From contig NZ_FODC01000001.1 of NCBI RefSeq assembly GCF_900110275.1, positions 1,527,198-1,591,197 on the forward strand: a stretch of DNA of 64,000 nt, written 5' to 3'. The position numbers and the translations under genes are program-made. Shown in pieces: positions 6,907 to 15,547 of the stretch. Source of the stretch: Duganella sp. CF517 (lineage in GTDB: Bacteria > Pseudomonadota > Gammaproteobacteria > Burkholderiales > Burkholderiaceae_D). Under the pieces are notes generated by a model. It saw only the letters and a list, made by a program, of their open reading frames with translations, was not told the origin of the DNA and ran no database searches. How positions within the stretch are numbered: the first letter of the stretch is position 1; every line of letters begins with the position of its first letter.

Positions 6907-9321
6907 ATGAACAAGAAATTATCCGCAGTGTGCTTCGCCGCGCTGAGCTTCCCGATGCTGGCCATGGCCGCCAACGTTGCCGCCGCCGTCGCTGAAATGG
7001 CCGCCCCGGCCAATGCCGCGGAAGCCCCCGCCGCCGCCGCCGCTGCCGATAGCGTGGACGCCGCCGCCACAGCCGCCGCGCCGATGGCCACCGTGGAAAT
7101 CGCCACCCGCAAGACCCGCTCGTCGGTCGCGATGACCAAGAGCGATATGCAGAAGATCCTGCCTGGCATCAATCCCTTGAAAGCGCTGCAAACCCTGCCG
7201 GGAGTGAGCTTCCAGACCGCCGACCCGTGGGGCAACAACGAACAAAACACCTCGCTGTTCATCCACGGCTTCAGCGGCCCGCAACTGGGCTACACGATGG
7301 ACGGCGTGCCGCTGGGCGACCAGCAGTACGGCAACTACAACGGCCTGTCGCCGCAGCGCGCCGTCATCAGCGAAAACGTCGGCAGCGTGATCCTGTCGTC
7401 GGGCGCCGGCGACCTGTCGACCGCGTCGACCAGCAACCTGGGCGGCACCATCGAGACGTTCTCCAGCGATCCGTCGCAGACGCGCAACCTCGCGGTCCAG
7501 CAGACCGTCGGCAGCTACAAGACCTCGCGCACCTTCCTGCGCTACGACACCGGCACCTTCGGCGAAGGCAACAGCGCCTACCTCTCCGGCGTGCACCACG
7601 AGCAGCGCGCCTGGGACTTCAAGGGACGCCAGGGCGGCGACCAGTTCAACGCCAAGTTCGTCAACCAGTCGAGCCTGGGCAAGCTGACCTTGTTCCTGAA
7701 CTACTCGGACAAGATCGAGCCGAACGAGGACAGCACCGTGCGCTCGGCCACCGAGAAGTTCCAGCCGTACACCCGCCCCTTCCTGTATCCGAACTTCCAG
7801 CAGGCCGTGTCCTACCTGTCGCCGACCGGCGCCACCCCGGCCGCCGAGGGCAACAACTACCGCAACTACTACAGCGACGCCCAGCGCACCGACTGGCTGA
7901 CGTACGCCAGGTTCGACATGAACCTGGGCGAATCGACCACCTGGTCGAACCAGCTCTACTACCACAACGACGACGGCGTCGGCGTGGTGGCCGGTCCGAT
8001 CGGCGTGGCCGGCCTGCCGGGCCTGTTCGCGGTGTACTTCCCGGGCCAGAACCTCAAGCAGGTGTTCGGCAACTCCGGCTACGCGACGCGCACCACCGAA
8101 TACGTCATCAACCGCAGCGGCTACCTGTCGAGCCTGACGACCGAACTGGGCGACCACAAGCTGCAGGCCAGCCTCTGGCTCGAAAGCAACCGCTCGTCGG
8201 CCTACCGCCGCTGGTACGCGCTCGACGTCAACAATCCGAGCTCGCCGTACGACCGTCCGGGCAATCCGCTGATCACCCAGTACGGCAGCGAGATCGACAA
8301 CAAGGTCGCGCAGATTTCGGTGCAGGACGAATGGCGCGTGCGCGACGACCTGGCGCTGCAGGCCGGCGTCAAATCGAGCTTGCAATGGGCCGACGGCCAA
8401 TTCCCGGTGCAGCCGAAAGTGGGCGCCATCGCCAACGGCTCGACCGCCCTGCCGGTCGGCAAGATCACCACCAAGAAATGGCTGCTGCCGCAGATCGGCG
8501 CGCGCTGGGACATCACGGCGCAGGACCAGTTGTTCGTCAACGTGCAGAAAAACATGCGCCAGTTCGTCACCTATGGCGGTGGCGGCGCGTCGCCGTGGAG
8601 CCTGGCGAGCCAGCAAGCGTTCGACCTGTTCCGCGACACCGCCAAGCCGGAAACCTCGATCACCTATGAAGCCGGCCTGCGCACCAGCCACCAGCTCGAG
8701 ATGGGCGCGCTGAGCGCGATCGACGGCCAGGTCAACGTCTACCACGTCAACTGCAAGGACCGCCTGCTGACGATCAGCCCGACGCCGGTGATCTCGTCCA
8801 TCATCGGCGGCAACCCGGTGCTGGCCAACGTCGGCAGCGTCAAGACCGACGGCATCGACCTGTCCGGCACCTTGCACTTCGGCCGCATGTTCTCGTTGTA
8901 CAACGCGCTGTCGTACAACCGTTCCGAGTACCAGGACAACTACAGCAACGGCAAGGACATCGTGCGCACCGCCGGCAAGGCCGTGCCGGGCAGCCCGGAG
9001 TGGATGAACAAGACGGTCGCCACGCTGACCGTGGCCGACACCGAATTCCAGCTGATCGGCGACTATGTCGGCAAGCGCTACGCGACCTACACCAACGACC
9101 TGTCGGTGCCGAGCTACTTCCTGATGAGCCTTGGCGTGTCGGGCAAGCTGCCCTTCCTCAACGGCGGCTTGATCAAGAACGCCCGCTACCGCGTCAACAT
9201 CAGCAACCTGGCCGATCGCGAAGGCAGCCTGAATGTGGTGGTCGGCGCGGCCAGCGGGACTTACAATACATTCCCGATCGCACCACGTCAGGGCTTCCTG
9301 ACTTTGATGGCTGACTTCTAA
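6907..9321 (+). CDS. TonB-dependent outer-membrane receptor, coupled to a glycerophosphodiesterase
   Basis: 804-residue receptor with a signal peptide (MNKKLSAVCFAALSFPMLAMA), a low-complexity alanine/proline stretch, a plug domain (VEIATRKTRSS; GINPLKALQTLPGVSF; LFIHGFSGPQLGYTMDGVPLGD) and a long beta-barrel ending in the terminal aromatic LMADF. The plug pattern belongs to the general TonB receptor superfamily and does not by itself name a ligand. Its stop codon overlaps the ATG of the downstream exported glycerophosphodiesterase by 1 nt, so the ligand is inferred to be a phosphodiester or other organophosphate. The Pho-box-like array upstream points the same way. GAAGG precedes the start. 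Confidence 0.88.
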   Translation: MNKKLSAVCFAALSFPMLAMAANVAAAVAEMAAPANAAEAPAAAAAADSVDAAATAAAPMATVEIATRKTRSSVAMTKSDMQKILPGINPLKALQTLPGVSFQTADPWGNNEQNTSLFIHGFSGPQLGYTMDGVPLGDQQYGNYNGLSPQRAVISENVGSVILSSGAGDLSTASTSNLGGTIETFSSDPSQTRNLAVQQTVGSYKTSRTFLRYDTGTFGEGNSAYLSGVHHEQRAWDFKGRQGGDQFNAKFVNQSSLGKLTLFLNYSDKIEPNEDSTVRSATEKFQPYTRPFLYPNFQQAVSYLSPTGATPAAEGNNYRNYYSDAQRTDWLTYARFDMNLGESTTWSNQLYYHNDDGVGVVAGPIGVAGLPGLFAVYFPGQNLKQVFGNSGYATRTTEYVINRSGYLSSLTTELGDHKLQASLWLESNRSSAYRRWYALDVNNPSSPYDRPGNPLITQYGSEIDNKVAQISVQDEWRVRDDLALQAGVKSSLQWADGQFPVQPKVGAIANGSTALPVGKITTKKWLLPQIGARWDITAQDQLFVNVQKNMRQFVTYGGGGASPWSLASQQAFDLFRDTAKPETSITYEAGLRTSHQLEMGALSAIDGQVNVYHVNCKDRLLTISPTPVISSIIGGNPVLANVGSVKTDGIDLSGTLHFGRMFSLYNALSYNRSEYQDNYSNGKDIVRTAGKAVPGSPEWMNKTVATLTVADTEFQLIGDYVGKRYATYTNDLSVPSYFLMSLGVSGKLPFLNGGLIKNARYRVNISNLADREGSLNVVVGAASGTYNTFPIAPRQGFLTLMADF

Positions 9322-10502
9322 TGAATAGACTTTGTTTACCTTCGCGCCTGTCGCGCCGGGGATTTATGCGGACGGCGGCGCTGAGCGCCGGCGCTACGCT
9401 GATACTGCCGGCATCGTCGGTGCTGGCGGCGACCGGCGGGCTGGCGGACCAGTCGGGCCTGCCGGGCGTCGCGCCGGTCGGCGCCGGCGGCGGCAGGCCG
9501 CTGGTGTTCGCGCACCGGGGCGCCAGCGCGCTGCGGCCCGAGCACACCTTGGCGTCGTACGCCAGGGCCATCGCCGACGGCGCCGACTACATCGAGCCGG
9601 ACCTGTGCAGCACCAAGGACGGCGTGCTGGTGGCGCGGCACGAGGCCTATCTCAGCGAGACCACCGACGTCGCCAGCCATCCCGAGTTCGCCAGCCGCAA
9701 GACGCGCAAGACCATCGACGGCGAGCCGCACGACGGCTGGTTCGTCGACGACTTCACCCTGGCGGAACTGAAGACCCTGCGGGCGGTGGAGCGCATTCCG
9801 GCCTACCGTCCGGGCAGCGCGCAGTACAACGGCATGTTCCAGGTCGCCACGTTCGAGGAGATCATCGACTTCGTCGCGGCCGAGGCGGCCGCGCGCGGGC
9901 GCATCATCGGCATCGTGCCGGAGTTGAAGCACTCGACCTATTTCGCCAGGGTCGGCCTGCCGCTGGAGGACCGTTTCCTGGCGATCCTCGACGCGCACGA
10001 TTACACGCGCCGCAACCCGGTCGAGATCCAGTCGTTCGAAGTGGCCAACCTCAAGTACCTGCGCGGCAAGCTGGGGCGGCGCGCCAACCTGCGCATCATG
10101 CAGCTGGTGATCGGCCAGGACGTGCGGCCGATGGACGTCGCGGCGGCCGGCGGCACGCTGACCTTCGCGCAGATGTGCACGCCGGCCGGCTTGCGCGACA
10201 TCGCCCAATACGCCGACGTGGTGGCGCCGCCGACGCGCTCGATCATCCCGCTGAAGAAGGACGGCAGCCTGGCCGAGCCGACTTCGCTGGTGGACGATGC
10301 GCACAAGGCGGGGCTGCGCGTGGAACCGTGGACGTTCCGGCCCGAAAACCAGTTCCTCGCGGCCGATTTCCGCGACGGCGGCAGCCTGCAGGCGCGCAAC
10401 GAAGCCGGCTCGATCGCCGAAATGAAGCGCTACATCGCGGTCGGCCTGGACGGCTTCTTCACCGACGACCCGGCCCTGGGCCGCGCCGCCGTCGGCACCT
10501 AA
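9321..10502 (+). CDS. glpQ: Tat-exported glycerophosphodiester phosphodiesterase
   Basis: 393-residue GDPD enzyme that hydrolyses glycerophosphodiesters to glycerol-3-phosphate plus an alcohol, in the periplasm. Twin-arginine signal SRRGFM (Arg12-Arg13) precedes a hydrophobic stretch ending LAATGG. Active-site residues are visible: His65-Arg66 in FAHRGAS, Glu92 and Asp94 in YIEPDLCSTKDG, and His107 in ARHEAYL. The size and insertions resemble periplasmic GlpQ rather than cytosolic UgpQ. Translation is coupled to the TonB receptor (TAATG overlap). Together they form an import-and-hydrolyse module for phosphodiesters. Ends 9 nt before a large interspersed palindrome that separates it from the convergent HemS-like gene. 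Confidence 0.9.
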   Translation: MNRLCLPSRLSRRGFMRTAALSAGATLILPASSVLAATGGLADQSGLPGVAPVGAGGGRPLVFAHRGASALRPEHTLASYARAIADGADYIEPDLCSTKDGVLVARHEAYLSETTDVASHPEFASRKTRKTIDGEPHDGWFVDDFTLAELKTLRAVERIPAYRPGSAQYNGMFQVATFEEIIDFVAAEAAARGRIIGIVPELKHSTYFARVGLPLEDRFLAILDAHDYTRRNPVEIQSFEVANLKYLRGKLGRRANLRIMQLVIGQDVRPMDVAAAGGTLTFAQMCTPAGLRDIAQYADVVAPPTRSIIPLKKDGSLAEPTSLVDDAHKAGLRVEPWTFRPENQFLAADFRDGGSLQARNEAGSIAEMKRYIAVGLDGFFTDDPALGRAAVGT

Positions 10503-10511
10503 CCCCAACTC

Positions 10512-10601
10512 CGGGGTCAAGTCTGTCATTCGGACACGAGCTGATCTTTGTGATTGCGCTTACGGACCAACCCGTGTCCGAATGACAGACTTGACCCCGG
10601 T
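10512..10601. repeat. Interspersed long palindrome (family A), copy 1
   Basis: Perfect 28-bp inverted repeat (10512-10539 and 10574-10601) containing GTCAAGTCTGTCATTCGG, with a 34-nt loop. It lies between convergent genes, 9 nt after glpQ and 5 nt before the end of the HemS-like gene, where it could act as a two-way transcript end or mRNA stabiliser. Copies 2-4 are at 35683, 56859 and (decayed) 42265. Confidence 0.9.
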
Positions 10602-10606
10602 GGTGG

Positions 10607-11788
10607 CTAGCGGCTGGCCTGGCGCGAGGCGTCGTCCGCTTTTGGCAGCGCCGCGGTCATGTTGATCCAGCTTGCCGGCTGCGGTTTCTTCGGTTCGCGC
10701 ACGCCGAAGAAGCTGACGACCTGGTCGCTGTTGTTGTCGTAGAACTCGACCGAGGTGATGCCGGCGCGCTTGACCACCCAGCCGCTGGCGAAGGCGCTGT
10801 CACGCAGGTGCAAATTGAACTCCGGATCGAGCACGTTGAACCAGCCCGGCGAGGCGGCGACCTTGCCGACCTTGCCGCTGAAGATCTGGATCGTCGAGCC
10901 GTTGCCGAGGAAGACCATGATGTCGATCTTTTGCCTGGCGCTCTCTTCCAGCAACTGCCGCACCGCTTGCGGCGTGACGCGCGTGGCGGCGCCGGCCGGG
11001 GCCAGCCGCATCGCTTGCTGGCGCGAGACGCCGAACTCGGTCAACAGCCGGTTGAACTGGTGCACGTCGTTGATTTCGTTCCACGCCAGCTGGAATTCCT
11101 TGACGTCGATCTCGCTGTCCGGCTTCTCGGCGGCCTTGGCCGGTTGCGCGGCCACTTTCAGGTCGACGCTCTGCGTTGGCGCGCGGAAGTCCGCCACCAG
11201 CTTGTCGAATACCGGGACGCCGGCGTCGTTCTTCAGGTACAGCTTGTGCACGGCGTTGCCGCTGGCGTCGAAAAATTGCAGGCTGCGCGAGACCGCGCCG
11301 TCCTTGCCCGGCAGCGTCACGGCAAACGCGTATTTCCATTTGTCGAAGGTGAAGCGCAGGTCGATCTCGCCACCCAAATAGCCGCCGGCGATGTTGCGCA
11401 GGCGCGCTTCGCGCTCCTTTTGCTTGTCTTCCTCGAGGCCGACGATGTCGTCCTGCGACTTGAGCTTGCTGGCGACGCCGGTGCGCTCGAGCACGCCGTT
11501 TTCGTTGCGCGTCAGCGCCAGCACTTTGCCCAGGTCGAGCGCGCGGCGCATGATTTCGCGCGGCACGGTGTCGCCTTCCTTGAGCCGGACGACGGTCTTG
11601 CCGATGGCCGTCGCCAGCAGGTCAGCCTCCGAGACGCTGAGCGTCTTGGCGGCGTCGCGCGCGGCCAGCTTGGGCTGCTCGGCGCGCAGGGTGTCCCAGC
11701 GCTCGGCCAGGCTGGCGGCGCCGCCCGGCAACGCGGTGAACAGCAAGGCGCCGGTCAGCGCCAGGGTGAATCGGTGGTGAGGTTTCAT
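10607..11788 (-). CDS. HemS/HmuS-like heme-handling protein with signal peptide
   Basis: 393 residues. After an N-terminal signal-like segment (MKPHHRFTLALTGALLFTALPGGAA, about 25 residues), the protein matches the HemS/ChuS/HmuS family: SLAERWDTLRAEQPKLAARD, a first half with an HKLYLKN strand, and a second half with DVHQFNRLLTEFGVSRQQAMRL in which His243 sits where HemS/ChuS place their axial heme ligand. The family is known for cytoplasmic heme storage, degradation or delivery. Here the leader predicts a periplasmic location, which is unusual. GGAG precedes the ATG at 11788. It lies 18 nt downstream of the heme receptor gene in one Fur-controlled unit. No HmuTUV-type importer is adjacent. 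Family call is firm; location is inferred from the leader only. Confidence 0.82.
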   Translation of the reverse strand: MKPHHRFTLALTGALLFTALPGGAASLAERWDTLRAEQPKLAARDAAKTLSVSEADLLATAIGKTVVRLKEGDTVPREIMRRALDLGKVLALTRNENGVLERTGVASKLKSQDDIVGLEEDKQKEREARLRNIAGGYLGGEIDLRFTFDKWKYAFAVTLPGKDGAVSRSLQFFDASGNAVHKLYLKNDAGVPVFDKLVADFRAPTQSVDLKVAAQPAKAAEKPDSEIDVKEFQLAWNEINDVHQFNRLLTEFGVSRQQAMRLAPAGAATRVTPQAVRQLLEESARQKIDIMVFLGNGSTIQIFSGKVGKVAASPGWFNVLDPEFNLHLRDSAFASGWVVKRAGITSVEFYDNNSDQVVSFFGVREPKKPQPASWINMTAALPKADDASRQASR

Positions 11789-11806
11789 GATGGCTCCGTG
11801 GGTTGG

Positions 11807-14161
11807 CTAGTAGATGACTTTGAGGTTGACGGCGACGTTGCGACCGGCGCGCGCCTGGCGTTCGATGTCGGCCAACGTGGCCGCCGTGGTGCCCGCGACC
11901 AGGCTGCGCGACGCGGCGTAGTCCCAGTACTTGCGGTCGGCCAGGTTGTACAGGCCGCCGCTGACGGTGGCGTGCTTGTTGATGTGCCAGTACGCGGTCA
12001 GGTCCATGACCGTGTAGCCGGGCACGGCGAACATGCCGGTCGTGGCGCTGGTGAACACGTCGGCCTCGGCGCGCTTGCCGCGCACCGTGCTGACGATGAA
12101 GGCGCCGCCGCCACGCTTGGCCGGATCGTCGTAGGCGAACGTGGCGTTGACCTTGTACGGTTGCACCGAGGCCAGTTCGGCCTTTTTGCCGCTGTCCTTG
12201 TTCTCTGCGGTGCCGCGCGAGACGCCGCCGGCCAGCGCCAGGCTGTAGCCCCGCATCGACCGCCACCATTGGCCCAGCGCGAAGCGGCTGCCGACTTCGC
12301 CGCCACGGATCTTGGCCTTGCCGACGTTTTCCGGACGGAACAGGCCTTGCGTGATGGTCGGATAGTTGACCGGGTCCGGGGCCTGCGCGGCGTATTCGAT
12401 GAAGTTGTCGTAGCTGGTGTGGAACAGCGAGAAGCTGAGCTCGACGCCCGGCGTCGGCGCGCCCTTCAGGCCCACCTCGAAGGCGTTGCTGGTTTCCTTT
12501 TTCAGGTCCGGATTGCCCAGCACCGCGTAGCCGTTGCCGGCACCGGTGTAGCTGAACGAGTCGTAGGTGCCGGTGCGCTCGGCCGCGCTCGGCAGGCGGG
12601 TGCCGCGCGTGTATTGCGCGTAGGTGCTCAACTGCGGCGTCAGCTCGACCGACAAGTTCAGGCTCGGCGTGACGAAGGTGTCCTTGTCCTCGCGGATTTC
12701 CCTGGCCGCGCTCGGCACGGCGATGACGTAGTTTTGCAGGTTTTGCGGCGTCAGCTTGCGGCGCTCGGCGCGCAGGCCCGGCGTCAACGTGGCCTGGCGG
12801 CCGGCCAGGTCGACGCCGAACTCGCCGCGCACGTAGGCGGCCAGCTTGTCGGTGTCCATGTCGGCCATGCGGTTTTTCATCGTGATCTGGTGGGCGCCGG
12901 TGCGTACCACCGTGCGGTCTTCGATCCAGGGACGACGGCTTTCCAGTTCCTCGTACAGCACGCCGTAGCCGATCACCGTGGACGGGTTCAGTTGCTTGAC
13001 GGCGTCGAACGCGATGCCCTTGCTGTCGTTGAAGTAGCCGGTGGCGATGTCGCGGATGTAGGGCTGGCCGCCGCTGACATAGTTGGCGTGGGTGTCGTCC
13101 TCGACCGAGGCGGTTTGCTTGTAGAGCTTGGTCTCGAGTTTGTCGAACAGCGGGTTGCCGCCCGGCGTGTAGCGGTGTTCGACGCTGTAGCGGGTGCGCT
13201 CGGTGTTGGAGTTCTGCGTGGCGCCGGCCGGGTACAGGGCGCCGACCTTGTTGTTGTAGACGCGGTCGTGCTCGGCCTTGTAGTGGTCGACGGTGAAGCG
13301 CAATTGCTGGTCGCGCGCTAGCTTCCAGTTCAGCTTGGCCAGCACGGCGTCGGACGACCAATCGTCCGGATTGGGGACGGCGTCGCCTTCGGTCTTGGTT
13401 TCGGCGCCGTCGCGGTGCACGGCGACGATCAGCGCTTGCAGGTGCTCGCCGAGCGCGGTGGCGGCGGTGACCGCGTGCATGCGCGAGGCCTGTTCCGACG
13501 CGTAGCCGAACTTGTAGTCGGCGTAGAGCCCGCGGGTGCCGTCGAGGTACATTTCCGGCGACTTGGTGACGAACGAGACCGCCCCGCCCAGGCCGGGTGT
13601 GCCGCCGCCGGCCGGGCTGGCGCCGGCGCCGATGCTGACGTAGTGGAACATCTCGGGGTCGAAGTAGTCGCGGCCGATGCCGAACGCGTTCATCGACGTG
13701 CTTTCCGGACGCGGCGCGGCGTCCGGCAGCGCGATGCCGTCGACTTCGAGGCTGACGCGGTTGCCTTCGACGCCGCGGATGTTGATGCCGGTGTTGCCGC
13801 CGCTGTCCCAGACGTTGGCGGAGCCGCTGGCCGCGGCCGGCACGCTGACCAGCGGCGAATAGCGGGCGATCTTGGCCATGTCGACGGCGTTGTTTTGTTC
13901 GAGTTGTTCCGCGCCGATGACGGTGGTGGTGCCGTTGCGGGTGGAGGCGGCGTCGTCGCGCTTGGCCTGGACGACGATTTCGCCGAGCGCCGGGGCGCCG
14001 GCGGCAGCCACCGCTTGCGCTTGCTGCGCGTGGACGGGGAGCGCGGCGGCGGCCATCAGCGTGATCATTGCGGAGTGCACCGCGATGCGCATCAGGCGCG
14101 GACGCAGGCGGTGGTCGATGGGCGCGGCCGGATGCCGGGCGCCGGTGGTGGTGGCAGCCAT
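11807..14161 (-). CDS. TonB-dependent heme/hemoglobin receptor
   Basis: 784-residue outer-membrane receptor. A signal peptide (core MRIAVHSAMITLMAAAALPVHAQ from residue 24) is followed by the TonB box region (LGEIVVQAKRDD), the plug (GNTGINIRGVEGNRVSLEVDGIALPDA) and a barrel with the NPDLKKETSNAFEVGLKG segment typical of the HmuR/HemR/ShuA heme receptor family. The heme assignment also rests on the downstream HemS-like gene. The C-terminus ends in tyrosine. The start may be at 14161 (used) or at the internal Met24 codon (14092), where the signal peptide begins more naturally. A Fur-box-like sequence lies 70 bp upstream, so iron-starvation induction is expected. Confidence 0.88.
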   Translation of the reverse strand: MAATTTGARHPAAPIDHRLRPRLMRIAVHSAMITLMAAAALPVHAQQAQAVAAAGAPALGEIVVQAKRDDAASTRNGTTTVIGAEQLEQNNAVDMAKIARYSPLVSVPAAASGSANVWDSGGNTGINIRGVEGNRVSLEVDGIALPDAAPRPESTSMNAFGIGRDYFDPEMFHYVSIGAGASPAGGGTPGLGGAVSFVTKSPEMYLDGTRGLYADYKFGYASEQASRMHAVTAATALGEHLQALIVAVHRDGAETKTEGDAVPNPDDWSSDAVLAKLNWKLARDQQLRFTVDHYKAEHDRVYNNKVGALYPAGATQNSNTERTRYSVEHRYTPGGNPLFDKLETKLYKQTASVEDDTHANYVSGGQPYIRDIATGYFNDSKGIAFDAVKQLNPSTVIGYGVLYEELESRRPWIEDRTVVRTGAHQITMKNRMADMDTDKLAAYVRGEFGVDLAGRQATLTPGLRAERRKLTPQNLQNYVIAVPSAAREIREDKDTFVTPSLNLSVELTPQLSTYAQYTRGTRLPSAAERTGTYDSFSYTGAGNGYAVLGNPDLKKETSNAFEVGLKGAPTPGVELSFSLFHTSYDNFIEYAAQAPDPVNYPTITQGLFRPENVGKAKIRGGEVGSRFALGQWWRSMRGYSLALAGGVSRGTAENKDSGKKAELASVQPYKVNATFAYDDPAKRGGGAFIVSTVRGKRAEADVFTSATTGMFAVPGYTVMDLTAYWHINKHATVSGGLYNLADRKYWDYAASRSLVAGTTAATLADIERQARAGRNVAVNLKVIY

Positions 14162-14230
14162 AGTGTTCCAAGAGAGAGTTGTGGACGGCTGGCTCTCGGA
14201 CTACGATTGCTGGCAAAAACGCATACTAAC

Positions 14231-14249
14231 AATAATGATTCTCATTTAC
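14231..14249 (-). promoter_or_regulatory. Fur box
   Basis: Read on the minus strand, GTAAATGAGAATCATTATT matches the 19-bp Fur consensus GATAATGATAATCATTATC at 15 of 19 positions. It lies in the 164-bp gap upstream of the heme receptor gene and oriented with it, consistent with iron-dependent repression of the receptor and the HemS-like gene. Confidence 0.75.
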
Positions 14250-14325
14250 AAGTGGTGAACATGTAAAGATTGATTATTGTCAAAGCGGTTATGACTAAAA
14301 ACAGGCGGAAATTTTTGCGGCGGGA

Positions 14326-14895
14326 TCAGGACGTTTTCGTGGCTGGAGTCGGCGTTGCGCTGTGCTCGCTGCTGATGTGGTTGTTTTTTACGCGGACGTA
14401 GTGCTCGGCCGAGTATTTGAGGTAGGCGATTTCCTCCGGCGTGAGCGCCCTGACCTTCTTCACCGGACGGCCGACGTACAGGTGGCCGCTTTCCAGCACC
14501 TTGCCCGGCGAGACCAGGCTGCCGGCGCCGACCATGACGCGGTCTTGCACCACGACGTCGTCCATGACGATGGACCCCATGCCGATCAGGCATTCATTGC
14601 CGATGGTGCAGCCGTGCAGCAGCACCGAGTGGCCGATGGTGACGTAGTCGCCGATGAGCAGCGGCGAGCCGTCCGGCTTGCCCGGGTGCCTGTGGGCGAC
14701 GTGGCCCATGGCGAAGTCCTGCACGTTGCTGCATTCGCCGATGACGATGCGGTTGACGTCGCCACGCAGCACGGTGTTGCACCAGATCGAGCTATCGCGG
14801 CCGATGCGAACGTCGCCGATCACTTGCGCCGTGGCGTGCAGATAGGTGTCGTCGCCGAGGACGGGGGTGGTGTCGAGATACGGGGATAAAGGCAT
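14326..14895 (-). CDS. Gamma-carbonic-anhydrase family protein, second paralogue
   Basis: 189-residue left-handed beta-helix protein with hexapeptide repeats (ATAQVIGDVRIG, NRIVIGECSNVQDF). Metal-binding histidines are conserved (GHVAHRH; GHSVLLHGC). Compared with the paralogue at 3911 it has an insertion after the first histidine region (HPGKPDGSPLLIG) and a longer polar C-terminal tail. The start at 14895 leaves a 16-nt gap after the GST gene; an earlier ATG at 14940 would overlap GST. It is the last gene of the DUF1349-racemase-GST unit. Enzymatic activity is not implied by the fold alone. Confidence 0.85.
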   Translation of the reverse strand: MPLSPYLDTTPVLGDDTYLHATAQVIGDVRIGRDSSIWCNTVLRGDVNRIVIGECSNVQDFAMGHVAHRHPGKPDGSPLLIGDYVTIGHSVLLHGCTIGNECLIGMGSIVMDDVVVQDRVMVGAGSLVSPGKVLESGHLYVGRPVKKVRALTPEEIAYLKYSAEHYVRVKNNHISSEHSATPTPATKTS

Positions 14896-14911
14896 GCGGG
14901 GTCCGGATAAG

Positions 14912-15547
14912 TCAGTGGGAGGAATAGGTGCTGTCGCCATGCGGCGCGGCGGCGAATTGCGGCAGCGCTTCGGCGCGGCGCGACAGTTCGTCCAGCGCGG
15001 GATAGTCTCCGGCGGCCACCAGCTCGGGCAACATCTGCCGCATGAAGTGCCAGGTGACGGCGGCCATGACCGCGCCGTGCTCGGTGCCGGCGCCGCCTAT
15101 GAGGAGCGGCCGCTCGCGCTGTTCGGCTTCGAGCGCGTCGAAGGCCGACAACATTTGCAAGGTGACCCGCTCGACCCACGGCTGGTGCAGCTTTTCGGCC
15201 GGACGCACATTGCGTTCGTAGACGATCTGCACGCCCTTGTCGCAGGCGGCCAGCGCCAGCCCGAGCACGCGCAGCGAGCGCAACAGGGCGGCCGGTTCGG
15301 ACGGCGTCAGGCGCCGCTCCGGCACGGCCAGGGTCTCGGCGTATTGCAGGATCAGCGTCGAATCCATCAGCACGGTGCCGTCGCCGGCCACCAGGGTCGG
15401 CGCCTTGACCACGGGATTGATCTGGCGGAACTGGTCGAAGGTGCGGAACACCGACAGCGACTGGTGTTCGAACGGTACTCCCAATAATTGCAGCGACACG
15501 GCGACGCGGCGGACGTAGGGTGAGTCGAGCATGCCGATCAGTTTCAT
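14912..15547 (-). CDS. Glutathione S-transferase family protein
   Basis: 211-residue two-domain GST. The thioredoxin-like N-terminus starts MKLIGMLDSPYVRRVAVSL, with the SPYVRR segment at the usual glutathione-site position. NPVVKAPTLV supplies the cis-proline segment and LMDSTLILQY the glutathione-binding D-S pair. The rest is the all-helical C-terminal domain. The substrate is unknown. Its ATG overlaps the racemase stop (ATGA), and GGAG lies inside the racemase coding sequence, so translation is coupled. It is followed 16 nt later by the gamma-CA-like gene. Confidence 0.88.
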   Translation of the reverse strand: MKLIGMLDSPYVRRVAVSLQLLGVPFEHQSLSVFRTFDQFRQINPVVKAPTLVAGDGTVLMDSTLILQYAETLAVPERRLTPSEPAALLRSLRVLGLALAACDKGVQIVYERNVRPAEKLHQPWVERVTLQMLSAFDALEAEQRERPLLIGGAGTEHGAVMAAVTWHFMRQMLPELVAAGDYPALDELSRRAEALPQFAAAPHGDSTYSSH

